Of a stretch of 64,000 nucleotides of DNA, positions 1-12,873 are shown piece by piece. Within the stretch, counting starts at the first letter, position 1; each line of letters starts with the position of its first letter. A program made the position numbers and the translations under genes. Source of the stretch: Aselliscus stoliczkanus (lineage: Eukaryota; Chordata; Mammalia; Chiroptera; Hipposideridae). Below the pieces are notes generated by a model, which saw only the letters and a list, made by a program, of their open reading frames with translations, was not told where the DNA came from and made no database searches. The stretch is taken from the NCBI GenBank assembly GCA_033961575.1, contig CM066728.1:105166852-105230851 (forward strand), written 5' to 3'.

Positions 1-790
1 CAGTAATTATTTGATCAGTTCTTCCCTTTTTCACTCCAGTCCAATCAGGATGCAGTGTAATACTCATTAATACAGTCAAACTAGTTTTCCCGGGTTGTCC
101 ACTCTTTTTTTAGTATATATTGACTCCTTGTAATAATAACAATAATTATATATATATATATATATGTATGTATTCCTTGATATCTTTATATGTATGTATT
201 ATTCTTTAGTCATATATTTACTGTACACGCACACATGCACACACACACAGAATATATAATCTTGGCTTTACTTTCTACATTACTTATCAGTTTTCTTGGA
301 TGGTTTGTTTTATGTAATTTATTTTTTATATTTTATGTACTCAGCCTCTGAATTTTGGAGTTCCCCAGAGCTCAAACACAGACTCCATTCTTCTTTCTCT
401 CTTATATCTCTAGATGATCTTATGCAGTCATTAAAAGTAAGCAGTTTTGAAATTTATCCTCATATGTCACAGTTAAAGCCTTTGCCCTGGAAGCTTTCAG
501 GATTCCCTCTGTACTATTACTGTTCAAATTTCATCTCAATGTATCTTGGTGTGAGTCTTTTCATTTTTACTGCTCAGAAACACCAGATCCTTAGAACATG
601 AAGACTCTTTTCTTTTCAGATTGAGAAAATTTTATTTCATTTTTGAATGGAATTCCTCCCTCTATTCACTGTGTTCTCTAAATTTCCAATTTCTGTTTTA
701 ATGCTAATATGGTAAAACTTTTTATCATTTTACAACCTCTTGTTTTTCCTTAATTTTTATATATGGTCCTAATCTACTTTTTAAAGTGAA
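1..790. other. Unassigned AT-rich sequence
   Basis: No gene or repeat family is recognised here apart from short TA and CA runs. The 101-codon open frame in this stretch starts in AT-rich sequence, has no recognisable protein motif and is best treated as chance. Confidence 0.5.
145..172. repeat. (TA)n microsatellite
   Basis: A run of alternating T and A passes into TATG units. A small CA-rich run lies about 60 bases downstream, at 229-250. Confidence 0.9.
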
Positions 791-824
791 CATTACCTTG
801 GATCTGGTGGACTAATTAGAATAA

Positions 825-865
825 GTGTGTGTGTGAGAGTGTGTGTGTGTGTGTGTGTGTGTGTG
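825..865. repeat. (GT)n microsatellite
   Basis: About 20 GT units are interrupted once by GAGA. The His-Thr repeats of the opposite-strand open frame here are just this tract translated. Confidence 0.95.
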
Positions 866-2506
866 GCCTGATAACAGCAGTTGTTGGGAACTAATACTTT
901 TTGGATGAACAACTCTGTTGAATAGTATAAATAGCTGCTACAAATTTCACCCAAAGCTATCCAAGGTTGCTTAATCACCCTGAATAGGTTATTTTGACAA
1001 ATCAAAGTGATGAATGGAATTTCATGTGGAAGAGTGGAGTGAATTACATGGCAGGGTTCTCTTTAGGGTGTGAGGTCCCAGCACAGGTGACAGAGCTGGG
1101 CATCCCTGAACCCGTTGGCATAGCAAGGCTTTCCTGTGGCTTTGGAAGATGTTTCTGTAGTAACTCCCTAGATAGAACTGCTTTTCCTTTATTTTCTTTT
1201 TCATCTCATCCCATCAGAGGTTCTAGATTTTTTTCATATTTGTGTTATGATTGTCTTCCAGGTTCCAATACTTTACAAATAGCTGTGAAACTCGCAGGCG
1301 GAATATAGAGAAAGGAGTTATGATCATTGGTGACAATGGGTAAATGGATATGTGACTAATATCTGTCTAGAAATATTAGAATTTCTCTTCATAAGCATTG
1401 ATGACTATCTATGAAACTAACAATGTGGTTACTCCCACAAGTGAATTATGTGTGCTGCTATCTTGAAAATATGAAGGATATACCCAATATCCCTCTGCCA
1501 TATATGTCCTGTGGGCAATGTTATTTATTTGTCTTGGGTTTGTATCATGTAACACCAGTGAAATATTTGCTTTCCTTAGGCAGGATGCTGCAAGAAGAAA
1601 GAAGTAGAAACTAAATTCCAACAGAAACTGCTCTATGAATTACTTAAATATTTTTATGTGACAGCATTCTCAATGCAAGTAAAAATAGTTATTGTATATT
1701 CATCTTTGATTATCAGAGGGACACTTTAAAAATAATACATTTAAAAATTTGGGGTTTCATATAATAAAAAAATAAGAAAGTTTCTTCTTGGCATGAATAT
1801 AAGACATCATTTGTCACAGAGTATGCTTTTGCAAAGAAATACTGTCTCCAATATATTAAGATAAACTTCTATAAAATGGGCACCACAGGGGAGAATAAAT
1901 TGTGGAAAAAAATAATGATTTTACTATGCACCAAATAGTAAATCAAACAATTTTCATGCATATGGCATGCAGTAAAAATCTAGGAAAGCTTTCAAATGCT
2001 ATCATTTCCTATATACATGTGTAAATGATATTTGTGGGTTCTACTATGTAACTGACAAGCAATTGACAATGAGGGTCAGTTAATCATGTCTTTGCGTGGG
2101 ACAGAATTCATGTATCAGTAACAGGCTGAGTGTTATAGGAGACAATGAAGTGTTTAAACCTGTGTATCTTAGAACAACCTTCAATTAAATGTCAATAAAT
2201 ACAAAAGTAAATATAAAAAACCATCTTGTTTATAGTACACATTATCAGTAATATCACTGAGCTCATACTTCATATAGAGCATTAAATAGTTACTGATGAT
2301 ATTTCCAAAGGTTATGTTATCTGTAGGTTAACAGAAGAAAAGTGGAGAATAAATACTTAGAATCCTTAGACTCATAAATGATTTTGTGAAAAATAGAGGC
2401 TTAGAGTTAGATGAGGCTCATGTTCTAATTTTTGTCCTCTTTGATTAGTTCCTTCTCATCTCTGGTCCTTGGTTTGCATAATATTACTGATTGGCAGGGG
2501 TCATTT

Positions 2507-2510
<4 letters not shown>
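866..2510. other. Unassigned sequence
   Basis: No coding pattern is seen and I recognise no repeat family. The stretch at 1040-1160 is somewhat richer in GC than its surroundings, and the rest is AT-rich. Confidence 0.45.

Positions 2511-2559
<49 letters not shown>
2511..2559. repeat. (TC)n microsatellite
   Basis: An uninterrupted TC run of about 24 units; probably highly polymorphic. Confidence 0.97.
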
Positions 2560-2560
<1 letters not shown>

Positions 2561-3392
2561 ATATTCTATGACTTCTGATTCTGTAGCAATGCAATGCATT
2601 ATTAATATGACTGGAATAGTAATTAGCAGAGCAGAGGAGGTATGGTGTTTGTCTTACATTATCACATCCTACAAGAACTTCCCTGTGTGAAAATTCTAGC
2701 TCTTAATGTTTGCACGTTATTGGAGCAAGCACCTCTAATGGCAGGTGCTATGTGCAGAGGAGTGAAAGTTGCTATGGCCCCATATAGTACCTCAGAAGTC
2801 AAAGCAGAGCCTTACGTTTTTAGTGTATTAATCATTAAATAAGATCCTGGGGTTTGCAAATGGGAGGAAAACAAAACAACAGATATGGTGACAATATGTT
2901 AGCAACCTGGGAAGACAGCTCCTGAAAAATCGAAGCATATTCTTTGGAAAAGGTGCATTTCAGTAGCATATTAAATAAGTGGTTTAGTAATGAAAAATAA
3001 ATTGATCACAATGGGACATTTGCTTTCCATCCCTGATCATTTTGAATTATGCAAATGGAAAGTAATCCTCACCCTGTTTTAGAAGAGGAAATTTGGAAAA
3101 ATGTCCTTTCCTCCCAATATACCAACATAGTTTCTTCCAAGCATTGGAAAAACTGCAAGGTGAATATGTAGAAAATTGGATTTTTGCTCTGTTCCCACAA
3201 AATAAACTAAGGCCCTGGAAATGTGAAACTAAATGGTAAGTCTTCACCATTTAATGGGTTTAGGTAACTATATTCCATATACTCTCTAGTCAAAATGATA
3301 TCATGAAGAATTACAGAAAGTTGTTTTAAAGTAGTTATATCAATATTTGAAATAATAATAATGCCACTTCAAGAAGCTTCAGATTTGAGTAC
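2560..3392. other. Unassigned sequence
   Basis: Nothing recognised. Short open frames on both strands lack motifs and look like chance. Confidence 0.45.
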
Positions 3393-3552
3393 AGAGAGTG
3401 CCAGAAAAACATATACACATTTTAAGAAAGAAAACACTATTAAAATTATGCTGATGGGAACCACTTTGAGCACCTCTTGGTATTGCAGATGTCAAGCGTG
3501 ACTTATATTCATCTTTCGTTATTGATATATATTGAGTATTACAATTTTAATA
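3393..3552. mobile_element. Possible mariner-type MITE remnant
   Basis: The segment opens with a motif (GAGAGTGCCAGAAAAACAT, then ACACATTTTAAG) that I recall as a terminal repeat of a mariner-like element. A 10-bp inverted repeat, TATTAAAATT at 3438-3447 and AATTTTAATA at 3543-3552, encloses the interior. The right terminal repeat is missing and an LTR fragment takes its place. The family assignment is tentative. Confidence 0.35.
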
Positions 3553-3790
3553 AAGTACGAGGTATGCCCACCCACTGGGAGAATGAGAGGTACTGGAGAG
3601 AGAGCGGGGAAGGCGATTCTACCCATAGAGATGAAAACCCTCACACAGTGTAAGGAGAGGCTGTTTCCCTCTCTTGGGTCAGCTGGCTCCACATCTCAGA
3701 GTGTACTTGCTTTACTAATAAACTTCTTGCTACACTATGCTGCACAAACTCTGTCTCTGGATTAAATTTTTTCCTTCAAGAAGAAAAGAA
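3553..3790 (+). mobile_element. ERV LTR 3' fragment
   Basis: The segment resembles the end of a class I retroviral LTR. It carries a poly(A) signal AATAAA at 3717-3722, followed by TTCTTGC and a CTCTGTCTCTGGATT stretch typical of an R-U5 boundary. There is no clear TG start, no internal coding region and no target duplication, so only an LTR remnant is left. Confidence 0.55.
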
Positions 3791-3929
3791 TCAAGGTGCA
3801 CACATCATTCCTGGTAACAATATGATGCCACTGGAGTGAGAGCACCTCTATAAGGCCACATCATTATTATTTCTTTTTTGGGGTGGGAATAATTAAGATG
3901 TAACAAATCTGATGATTATAATACTGTTG

Positions 3930-4410
3930 TCTATATTCCTAAAATTTCCATGGAACCATAAAAGATCCTAAAGAGCCAAATCCATCCTGAGAAAGAAGAA
4001 CAATGCTGGAGGCATCATACTTCCTGATTTCAAGCTATATGACAAAGCTATAGTAATTAAAACAGTATGGTAGTTACATATGAATAGATATGTAGCCCAA
4101 TGGAACAGATTAGCAAGCTGATAATTAAACCCCCAACTAATATTCAACAAGGAGGCCACAAACACCCAACAGGGAAAGGACATTCTCTTTAATGAATGGT
4201 ATTGGGGAAACTGAATAAACACATGCAAAAAAATAAAACTGGACCACCATCTGATATCACTCACAGAAATTAACTTGCAGTGGATGAAAGACTTCACATA
4301 AGACCTGATCCCATAAAACTCCTAGAAGAAAACATAGGGAAAGAGCTGAACACTGGTGTTGGCAATGTTTTTTGTGGATATGACACTAAAGGTACAAACA
4401 CCAGTAAATA
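3930..4410 (+). mobile_element. L1 ORF2 fragment, old
   Basis: The sequence follows the C-terminal third of LINE-1 ORF2, around the block that in intact L1 reads 'AATCAAAACAGTATGGTA' and continues through 'GGACATTCTCTTTAATGAATGG'. It is broken by stops and small indels and has no 3' UTR, so it is a dead remnant. No TSD was found. Confidence 0.8.
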
Positions 4411-5335
4411 GAAATCAAATGATGGTACATCAAGCTCACCCAGGCATGTATTAAAAGGGCATTTTCCAAAAGTCCACTAGTGACATCTAAACACTTTCTT
4501 CAGTTTGTGGAATTGTTAGCTCTCAGGGGCTGCTTTCAGGTACAATACACTAAACAGTAATGTCACTTTCTCAGTGGTATCGCATTTTGCAGTTCTGATT
4601 AGATATGGCCGGCATGAGACCAGTGAAAAGACTGTATCAAGAAAGAGAAAGATAAATTTGAAAAAGAGAGTGACGGATCTATGTCTTGAAATACATTGAC
4701 ATTGAAGTCTCTGTTTAAAATTATTTCTCAAAAGATTCAAACTAAAATTTCTGTAATTGAAGAATTTCTTTCACAGTGGCTCATGAAACTCTAAACAATG
4801 GTGAGCAAGTTGGGGAAAAGGGGTGGGACTTGCACCGACAGAGATATAAACCAATTATTACACTGAATAATTTGTTGTATTTGTAGAGTGAAATATTACA
4901 TAATGAACTATTAAGTATTGAAATTGGAAACTTGTATAATTTCAATTAATATTCTATGATAAAACTAGCCTTTATTTATTAAGGATGTTATAAACAAAGA
5001 CTGAATTTTCCCCTTCAAAAGTGTTCATCTGGCTAAAACATTGCCTTTAAAATTGTATTTGAAAATACCTTTGCATGGACCATCCACTCATCAGTTTGCC
5101 ATAGATACCACATGTCCCCATTATTCAGATCTTTTCATACTTCACATCATCTGCTTGATCCTGAAGCATTTGGTTTTATAACTTTATTACAACCAGGTAG
5201 GGATTTACCTGAAGCGGTGAACACATAATAGGCTGACTGTCACCCAGGGATCATACCTTCCCATATCTACAATTTTCACAGTACAACTTTGCTCACCTAT
5301 CACCAAGTAGGGAAACCTATTTCTCAAGGGCTTTA
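4411..5335. other. Unassigned sequence
   Basis: No repeat family or gene recognised. The short minus-strand frame at 4516-4740 shows no motif. Confidence 0.4.
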
Positions 5336-5339
5336 ATCT

Positions 5340-5690
5340 GGGCTAAACTTGTGACTTATTCCTTCCAACAGAACATGGCAGTAGTGACGTTCTGTTATTG
5401 ATGAGGCTGGCCTTCGTAATGAGGCAGGCATAGCTTGTAGGAGAGGAAGAGACAACGTGAAGCAGAGTTCATTTTCCTAGCTGAGGCTGCCTAATAGCTT
5501 ACTGCCAAATATGTGACAGCTCAAGTGTTGTCATCTTAGATGCTCATCCACAGCTGCATTGCAGACGCATGAGTGAGCCCACTTGAGACTGAAAAATGAC
5601 TCCTGCTGACTCCTAGGCTAGTGAGCAGTAATGCATGCTTCTTGTTTATATCATTGAGCTTTGCTGTACTGACATCTGGTAGCAATAACA
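5340..5690 (+). mobile_element. MaLR (MLT1-like) LTR, diverged
   Basis: Blocks typical of MLT1-type LTRs appear in order: AACATGGCAGTAGTGACG at the left, GAGTGAGCCCACTTGAGAC in the middle, and the degenerate 'ATCATTGAGCTTTGCTGTACT' region at the right. Divergence is high and ends are approximate. Class III ERVL-MaLR elements are non-autonomous and long extinct. Confidence 0.55.
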
Positions 5691-5699
5691 ATAACAAAA

Positions 5700-7195
5700 A
5701 TGATTTATATTCAAACATACTTTAATTTAAATTTTCTCAAGGCCACATGCTACTTGCACACAAAGACATCTGAGTCTAGAAAAAAGTAAATAGCTACACA
5801 GTTCACCAAGATACTTATAATGTCTATATATAATTCTGCTTATAGTTGATAATCTCTAAATCATATTAACTAGTTTAAAATGGCAGCATTCACTTTTCTT
5901 AATCCTTGTTTTTTGCTAATGATAATTTTCTGCAGTAGAACCATGACACTTCTCCTCAAAATAAAAAATCATATAAATAAAGAAAGCATTCCATGAGTTT
6001 TTATTGTGGAGATATCCAAGCTTATTCACATACATACTGTTTGAAACTCTTCACAAAGTGTGGAACAAACCTTAGAGGACTCACCACCATGAAGCCCTAG
6101 GCATCTGTCCAGGTCACAGCACAGAAGTGCATGACTCCTGACAGTGCTATACTCACTTTTCTTCAGGGTTTTAGGCCATTGGACTGATAAGACTTCTCTA
6201 ACTAAGGAAATGCTGTTTATCTCTGAGATAAAGGGCAGAGAGCTGTGTGCAAGAGGAAAAGGGCAGATTCCGAAATGGGAGGAAATGAGGAGAAAGGCCA
6301 CTGTGGGCTAAGCTTGAGCTTCTCTTTTCTTATATTTTCTTTTCTGTTTTCTTTCCTTGTCTCCCCTCTCCCCCTTCCCCTGCCCACCCCCCATTCTCTC
6401 TTAATTTGGGAATTCATGGGGAGAAAAGGGGAAGGAGGGAGAGATACAACCTGTATCACACAAGACAGGCAAGAGAGAAAAGTTCAATCCCTTTTGGTAT
6501 TTTTCAAGAGACAAGAATAATTAAAGATTTGAATTGCTTCCCAGTTTTAAAAATAAAGGGTTAACTAATGGAAAATAGAAGAATATGACGAATATGGAAT
6601 TACATTGTTATGATATAAAAAAATCAAATATACACAGACCACCATCTCAGAAAAAAACAGTCAATTTGATCAACTCTTTGGAAGTAATTTCTTGTAAACT
6701 TTTATCCCTACGACTTCTACAGGTTATTCAAATATTTAAAAGAAATAAATTATTTTGTTGTACTTTGCTGAGCTTTGGCTTAGTTAGAAATGTAAAGAGT
6801 TTAATTTTTTAATTTATATTTTAATTTTTTCAATACTTTCAAACATCTTATAGAACTAATCAATCTTATATGCAATGGAACTATAGAATACATAGAAAAT
6901 AAAGAGACATAGGAAATAAAATAGTCCAGTGCAAACAGTAGGGGACTTTTCCCCCTAATTATCCATCATTCAGCTGGCTGAACTTTTGCCACTCCATGCA
7001 TGTGTATTAGATGTATGTACACCTACCACTGGAAGACCTAAGTGTAGATGTCTAAGATTTGTTCTATGTCTTTAAGAAACTCACTCTTTTGTAAGTGAAA
7101 TCATTGAGGGGTAAAGTGCTGTAAATATAAAGGAAATATAGGTCCGACACTTACTGAAACTTTAGTTTAATGGGGAAGCTTGATAGTTCTTGAAT
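5700..7195. other. Unassigned sequence with a pyrimidine tract
   Basis: A C/T-rich tract lies at about 6318-6403 and produces proline- and serine-rich chance frames on both strands. Nothing else is recognised. Confidence 0.45.
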
Positions 7196-7212
7196 AACAA
7201 AATAGAAATATA
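7196..7212. repeat. 5' target-site duplication of L1
   Basis: AACAAAATAGAAATATA is repeated with one mismatch at 7653-7669 (AACAAAATAGGAATATA). The pair brackets the L1 at 7213-7652 exactly. Confidence 0.85.
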
Positions 7213-7652
7213 ATCTCAAGATCCATCCATGTAGTTGCAAATGGCACTATTTCATTTTTCTTATGGCAGAATAGTATTTCATTGTGTATATCTACCACAT
7301 CTTCTTTATCCAATCACCTATCAAAGGATACTTTGGTTGTTTTCATGTCTAAGTCAGACAGAAAGTTGAGAACCATATGACTTCGCTGATATGTGGTTTA
7401 TAAAACTGAAAACAACAAAGGAATAAGACAAATAAATGAAGAAACAAAATCTCACAGACACAGACAATAGCTTAGTGGTTACCAGAGGGTAGCGGGGAGA
7501 GGGGTTGTAGATGAGGGTAAACAGGATCAAATATACGGTGATAAAGGAGAACTGAATTGTACACCTGAAACCTACATAACTTACTAACATCAATAAACTT
7601 TAATTAAAAAATAAATAAATAAAATAAAAAGATAATATATACTTAAAAGAAA
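7213..7652 (+). mobile_element. Truncated L1 with 5' inversion (twin priming)
   Basis: The right part (7351-7652, plus strand) is an L1 3' end starting AGTCAGACAGAAAG and ending in an A-rich tail after AATAAACTTTAATT. The left part (7213-7350) is the adjoining upstream L1 sequence inverted, covering the end of ORF2 and the start of the 3' UTR. Only about 15-20 L1 bases are lost at the junction. Inversion plus a 17-bp TSD is the expected outcome of twin priming during target-primed reverse transcription. Coding capacity is nil. Confidence 0.9.
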
Positions 7653-7669
7653 AACAAAATAGGAATATA
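7653..7669. repeat. 3' target-site duplication of L1
   Basis: Matches 7196-7212 at 16 of 17 bases and follows the L1 A-rich tail. Confidence 0.85.
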
Positions 7670-8099
7670 AAATACCATGAAAATACAAATAAGTTGCTGG
7701 GATGCCATCGGGATGAAGAGAGCCTTTACAAGTAATTTGCCTGGATGACATGGGGTTTAGTGACAGAAAATCAAATTTTGTTTTTCAGATAGTAAATTTA
7801 ATGTACAATAGACCGATAGTCAAAAAAACACAAACACAATTATAGATTCTTCTATTTACTGTATAACTGAAAGTTTTTAATAAGTTAGTGGGAGTCTCTG
7901 TAAGGTGTGCTTATACTTCAAGGTAGCCAGTCATGATGAGACTGAAGCTTCCTATAGTAAATCAGGGATGAAAAGGTAAGATATGAAAAGAGAAATGAAA
8001 ATGTCATGCTTATTGTAAAGTTAGAGGATTTTTAATCTTAAATCAATTACACGAAAGAGTTTTTATATGCACATAATGACTAATTTCTATACTCTGTAG
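7670..8099. other. Unassigned sequence
   Basis: No family recognised; AT-rich. Confidence 0.4.
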
Positions 8100-8965
8100 G
8101 GAACTCCCACTAATGATGGATGAGAGTTCTGCTTGTTACACACTTTTCAACATCTGGTACTTCTAGTATATTATTAGCTTTCTGATGGATTTGCAGGCTA
8201 ATATGATTTTAGATGGCATTTCTTTGATGACCAGTGGTGTTGTGTATCTCTTCATGTGTTTATTGGTCATTGTTACATTTTAATGATGTGTTTGTTCAAA
8301 TTGTTGCCAATTTTGGGAGGGTTTTCTTTTTATCATTAGTTTATTTGTATATCCTAAATGACAACCCTTTTTAGACATGTTGTGCATATATTTTCTCTCA
8401 GAATGTGGCTTTCTTACTCCCTTATTTTGTTAAGAGTGACTTTTGATGAGTAAAATTGCTTATTCTTGATGAAACCTGTTATCCATTTTTTCTTTAGGTT
8501 TATTATATTCTGTGTACTAAGAAAACTTTGCCTGCACTAGATTAGGAATAAGTTGTTTTTCTTCTAAACATATTATGGCTCAGGTTTTAAATTTAGGTTA
8601 CGATCCATTTTTCTGTATGCTGTCAGGTAGAGGTCCAGGTGAATTTTATTCTTTATAGATGCCCTGTTTCTACAAAATATTTATAAAAAAGACGTTCCTT
8701 TTCCTTTTAGGCTGTTTGGAAACTTTGTCAAGTATCAAGTGGTCATGTAAATACAGCTCTATTTCTGTTTTCCCTATTTGGTTCCTTTGATCCTTATGTC
8801 AATCTTGTACTATCTTGATTAGTACAGACTTATGTAATTCTGGAAGTCAGACAGTATAAATTGACCAACTATGTCAAATTATTTTTATGATTCATGATTG
8901 TTTTGGAAATTTTAGGTCTTTTGGATTTCCATACACATTTTAAGAACAGTTTGCAAAGTTCTGTA

Positions 8966-9002
<37 letters not shown>

Positions 9003-9245
9003 CTGTCATCATCATCATCACCTGCCAGGTTTATGATTGGGATTGTGTTAATTCTGTAGATTATTTGGGAGAAAAATTACATTTTACAACATTGGATTTT
9101 TCTAAAACATGAACATAGCCTATGCCTCCTTTCATTTAAGTCTTTAATTTCTCCAACCAATGTTTTATAGTTTCCGTTGGAGATATCTTACATATTTTTG
9201 TTAAGTGTATGCATATGTAACATATTATCTGATGTTATTTAAATG
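8100..9245 (-). mobile_element. Old L1 (L1M type) ORF2 3' region
   Basis: Read on the minus strand, the segment follows the end of ORF2 and the 3' UTR of an old L1. Landmarks on the plus strand include TTTCTTTGATGACCAGTGGTG near 8220, a 'GTCAGGTAGAGGTCCAGGTG' block near 8623, and 'TTTAATTTCTCCAACCAATG' with 'TTTTATAGTTTCCGTTGGAG' near 9145-9185. Many indels are present. An ATC microsatellite has expanded inside it. Confidence 0.7.
8969..9021. repeat. (ATC)n microsatellite inside L1
   Basis: About 17 ATC units with one CTG interruption interrupt the old L1. The isoleucine run of the plus-strand frame here is an artefact of this tract. Confidence 0.95.
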
Positions 9246-12110
9246 TATGCACACTTTGGATTGTGCCTTCACACCAGCCCAAGGGGCAGATGCAAAGAAA
9301 ATGCAAGCAGAGATTTGGAAAACACCCCACTTTTGCTGGAATCCTCCTACTGTATAAAGGAGATTGAGGTGTTCTGTGGACCATTCACTGAGGAGTTTGT
9401 GACTTGGCTGATATTGTTCCTAGACACTCTTGGTGTGTACAACTATACAGCCCCACAGAACTTGACCTCTTGGATTCTTCTAGAAAAACACTGTCTATAC
9501 CTTGAGAAGCAACAGTGAACCCCAGAGTTGCCCCTGCTCTGCTCACTTGGAGGAAGAAGCTCTCCCTTTTTCAGAACTTTCCACTATCATATATGGGTGC
9601 ATTTAAATAAATGCCAAGGCTAGAAGGAGAGTGCAGAAATAGTTGGTTATCTTTTCTGCCTTCAGGTAGCTGGATACACAAAAGGCATTCAAAAGCAGGC
9701 CCAGGCATATGGGTATTAACACTCCAGTTGATAGATACAGATACAATATAGTTTCTCATATTTCTTAGGATGGGATCAAACTACACCTTGCAAACCACAT
9801 GTAACAAGAAATAGGACATTATTTGACAAGGTCTTCTCTCTTTTTGTGCCTGCTACTTCCTTAGTTCCCTTTAAAAGTTTCTTCAAACTCAGCAATGCTA
9901 TTATCCCTTTATCCTTTCACTTTTCTTAGTCTGCCGATCTCAAAATTACTTACTTCCTTTCCCTTACAGACCAGGGACCTTTGTGTTTTATGCTCACTAG
10001 CTTTTTTTCAGTGGCCCCAGCATCCTTGCTTTCTCTCTCTTCCTGGTCTATTCACTCTGGTGTTCTCTCAAACAGCCATTTTTTTTTTCAGATTATTCAC
10101 CTGTACTGTGAAGAACTAATGTATGGGAAATCTATGACCTTAGCTGATACTGAAGTATCAGTACAACTTTGTAATGTTTCTTTGACCCAGTTCTCTCTTT
10201 TATTGTCTCTCTTTCTCCTTCTCTCCAGTTAGTGGCTGAGATAATTTCTTTTCTGCCTCTTTCTCAATGGTTGTACATCTGTACCATCAGGTGTCCCAGG
10301 GTTATACATTCCTGCTTGCTCTATAAACATCTTAACCCATTTTTGCACATATATTTTTTATTATTGTGTAGCATTTTTGTTTATCCCAGAGAATGACATG
10401 ATCACTTACCTAGTTTTCCAGACTATACCCCTATGAGCCTTCCTAGATCTCCATTCTCCCCTCATCACCAATATCTAATTTTGTAACTAGTTCTTTCAGT
10501 TTGAGTTCTATCATATCTCTCAAAGCTCTTACATCCATAGTATCGAGGATTTCTATTTCCTTCCTTGCCCCAGAAAGTACATTGATTAATTACTATTGTT
10601 TATGGCAAAAAAAAAAAATTAACAAGTAAAACTAATCCAATCTAAATGTAAAATTAAACCATCGTATATGGTCTGAGTCTATAATGATGATTTTCTTATA
10701 GCATCAGAAAATACAGTTGCGAAGGTAAAAGACGTTACGATATTTTGGTTTACAGATTTCTATTTCCCCTTTTAATACCCCTAATTTTATAAGTAAGACA
10801 TTTCTGTTTCTCTTTTATGTTTCAACAACTTTGCCCTCACAGCACCATGCGATATCATTTCTGCTTCCATTGCCCTTAAGCAAAGCTATTATTCCTGTTG
10901 GGGAAACAGCAAGTTAGCATTTTTTATGTACTTCTTTGAGTTGATAAGTATTGTATTTTACTTGGAGGCATTTTCTTTCTTGGTATTTTATGCAATTACA
11001 AGTTGAGAAAAAAACCATAAAATTACCACAAGAAGTAAAATATCACTCCTGTGGATCTGCCTTGAGGTAGCAGGATGAACAATTTCCCTTCTGACATGGA
11101 TGTCATGTAGTATTAGCAAAATGACCTAAAGTGACTTATTTTATTGTTGATTAGATGAAATACGACTAGCTAGACATTAAAAACAAGTATTCACAATTAC
11201 CATATTGTCTTTGAAATATTCATGTTTTATGGTTATATATTAATATCGACAGTAGCAAAAACTCTTTACTAATTTACTGGTCACAAATTGTCACTTTTTT
11301 TTCCCCTTTTGGATAATTTTTCAGCCATTAAACTGAAATATAATGTTCACAAAACATTTAATTAACATATCAAGGACTCGCATCTATTTTCCAACAGGAA
11401 TAGCATTCCTACCCTTCCATAAGCAAATGGATGTCTTTAAAGATCTTTATAATCACTATACCATGTAATACTTATATATTACATAGTATATAATGTAGTG
11501 TGAATTTACATATTTAAATTTCCAGCTTTACTGTTTGAACTGCATTTCTTTTATTTTAGGTGTTTGTCCAATAAATAAAAGACACTGTATCTTGATGATT
11601 TGAATGTGGCTGTAAGATGTGAAAGTGATGTTTCAGCTATAAGAAAACAAAGAACAAATTATAGTAGTTTGCTTTCCACCTCAATTATAATAGGTTAGAA
11701 CTTTATAAAGCCAATGCCACAAAAACTTGTAAAAAGTAATATAAACAGGGGAAAAGATAAAGCTGTAAGCCTCTACAGTCTTCAATAGTCTAATTAGATC
11801 ATTTTTACCTACTTATAAAGAATTATCTGCCCCCTTTCTTATTACAACAAATAGTGCTTTTATAATGATAAAAATAAAGGTAGTATATGTTAATTATCAC
11901 AAATATAGAAATTATACAATCATAAGGGAGGGAATGGAAATTATCGTACATTACACACTTTTGAGATAAAAACTGCTATCAAATTCTTAAATTTCTATAT
12001 TTGAGAAAATTGTGGAGAGGTTTATAGAATCTCACAGATTATGAAATGAAATTGAAGTAAATGTAAATTAGTTATTAGAAGCAGGTAATACTCAACTGAC
12101 AGGACATATG
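9246..12110. other. Unassigned sequence, partly pyrimidine-rich
   Basis: A long stretch without a family I can name. 9840-10260 is C/T-rich with short chance frames. 10590-12110 is AT-rich unique-looking sequence. An undetected old LTR or L1 piece is possible. Confidence 0.4.
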
Positions 12111-12114
12111 GGTT

Positions 12115-12520
12115 AAACTTTTAAAAATGATATGTATTCATTTATCCAAAAATGTATAAGTGGACTTCATATGGTCCAAACACTGTCCACTACTAAGGAT
12201 ATAACTATGAGCTAAGGAGAAAAAGAGCCCTGACTATTGGAGTTCATGTTCTAGCAGGGAAAGCAGAGAATAAACAATAATTATAATAAATTATAATTTA
12301 CACAGTGTGTGATGATTAAGTGCTATAGAAGAAAAACATAGTAACAGTAGAGCCAGAGGTCTAAAAGCAAAGGTATTAACTACAGTGGGAAGACCTGATT
12401 GACAGTGTGGAGGAGGCAGGGCTAACTAAGGGGACACCTGGGCACAAGGCATTGGGGGCACAAGGAGCAGCTGGAACACCCCTCAGGCAGGATGGGGACA
12501 GCAGAACTGGAGGAGCAGAA
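12115..12520 (-). mobile_element. L2 LINE 3' region
   Basis: On the plus strand it reads as the reverse of the L2 3' end: TATTCATTTATCCAAAAATG, then CAAACACTGTCCACTACTAAG, GAGTTCATGTTCTAGCAGGG, ATGATTAAGTGCTATAGAAG, and near the right end a degraded 'GGGCACAAGGCATTGGG' block. L2 is an ancient, extinct mammalian LINE. The high divergence seen fits that age. Confidence 0.65.
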
Positions 12521-12606
12521 AAGGAGACATTATAAAAATTATAAGAAAACAAATGCTGCTCAAATAAGGTATTGAGATCTAGGAAATATTTGTTTCTGTC
12601 AAAAGG

Positions 12607-12625
12607 GTGTGCGAGTGTGAGTGTG

Positions 12626-12656
<31 letters not shown>
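12607..12656. repeat. (GTGTGA)n/(GT)n microsatellite
   Basis: Three GTGAGT-type units pass into a pure GT run. The minus-strand His-Thr and Leu-Thr repeats in this stretch derive from it. Confidence 0.95.
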
Positions 12657-12873
12657 CGGCCTCCCACACACAGGGGAAAAGATAAAAAAAACAAGAAGGG
12701 TAAAATTGGAGGGAGGGACAGAAGAGACATTGGGTCTTCCTTTAGTATAATTTCATGATTGATGAATCATAAATATATTACTTTATTACATATTTTAAAA
12801 TAATTATTACAGGAGTACAAATATAGAAATCATTTTTAATAGTTTAAAACAGTGAATTAAGTGTAAAAGTTAA

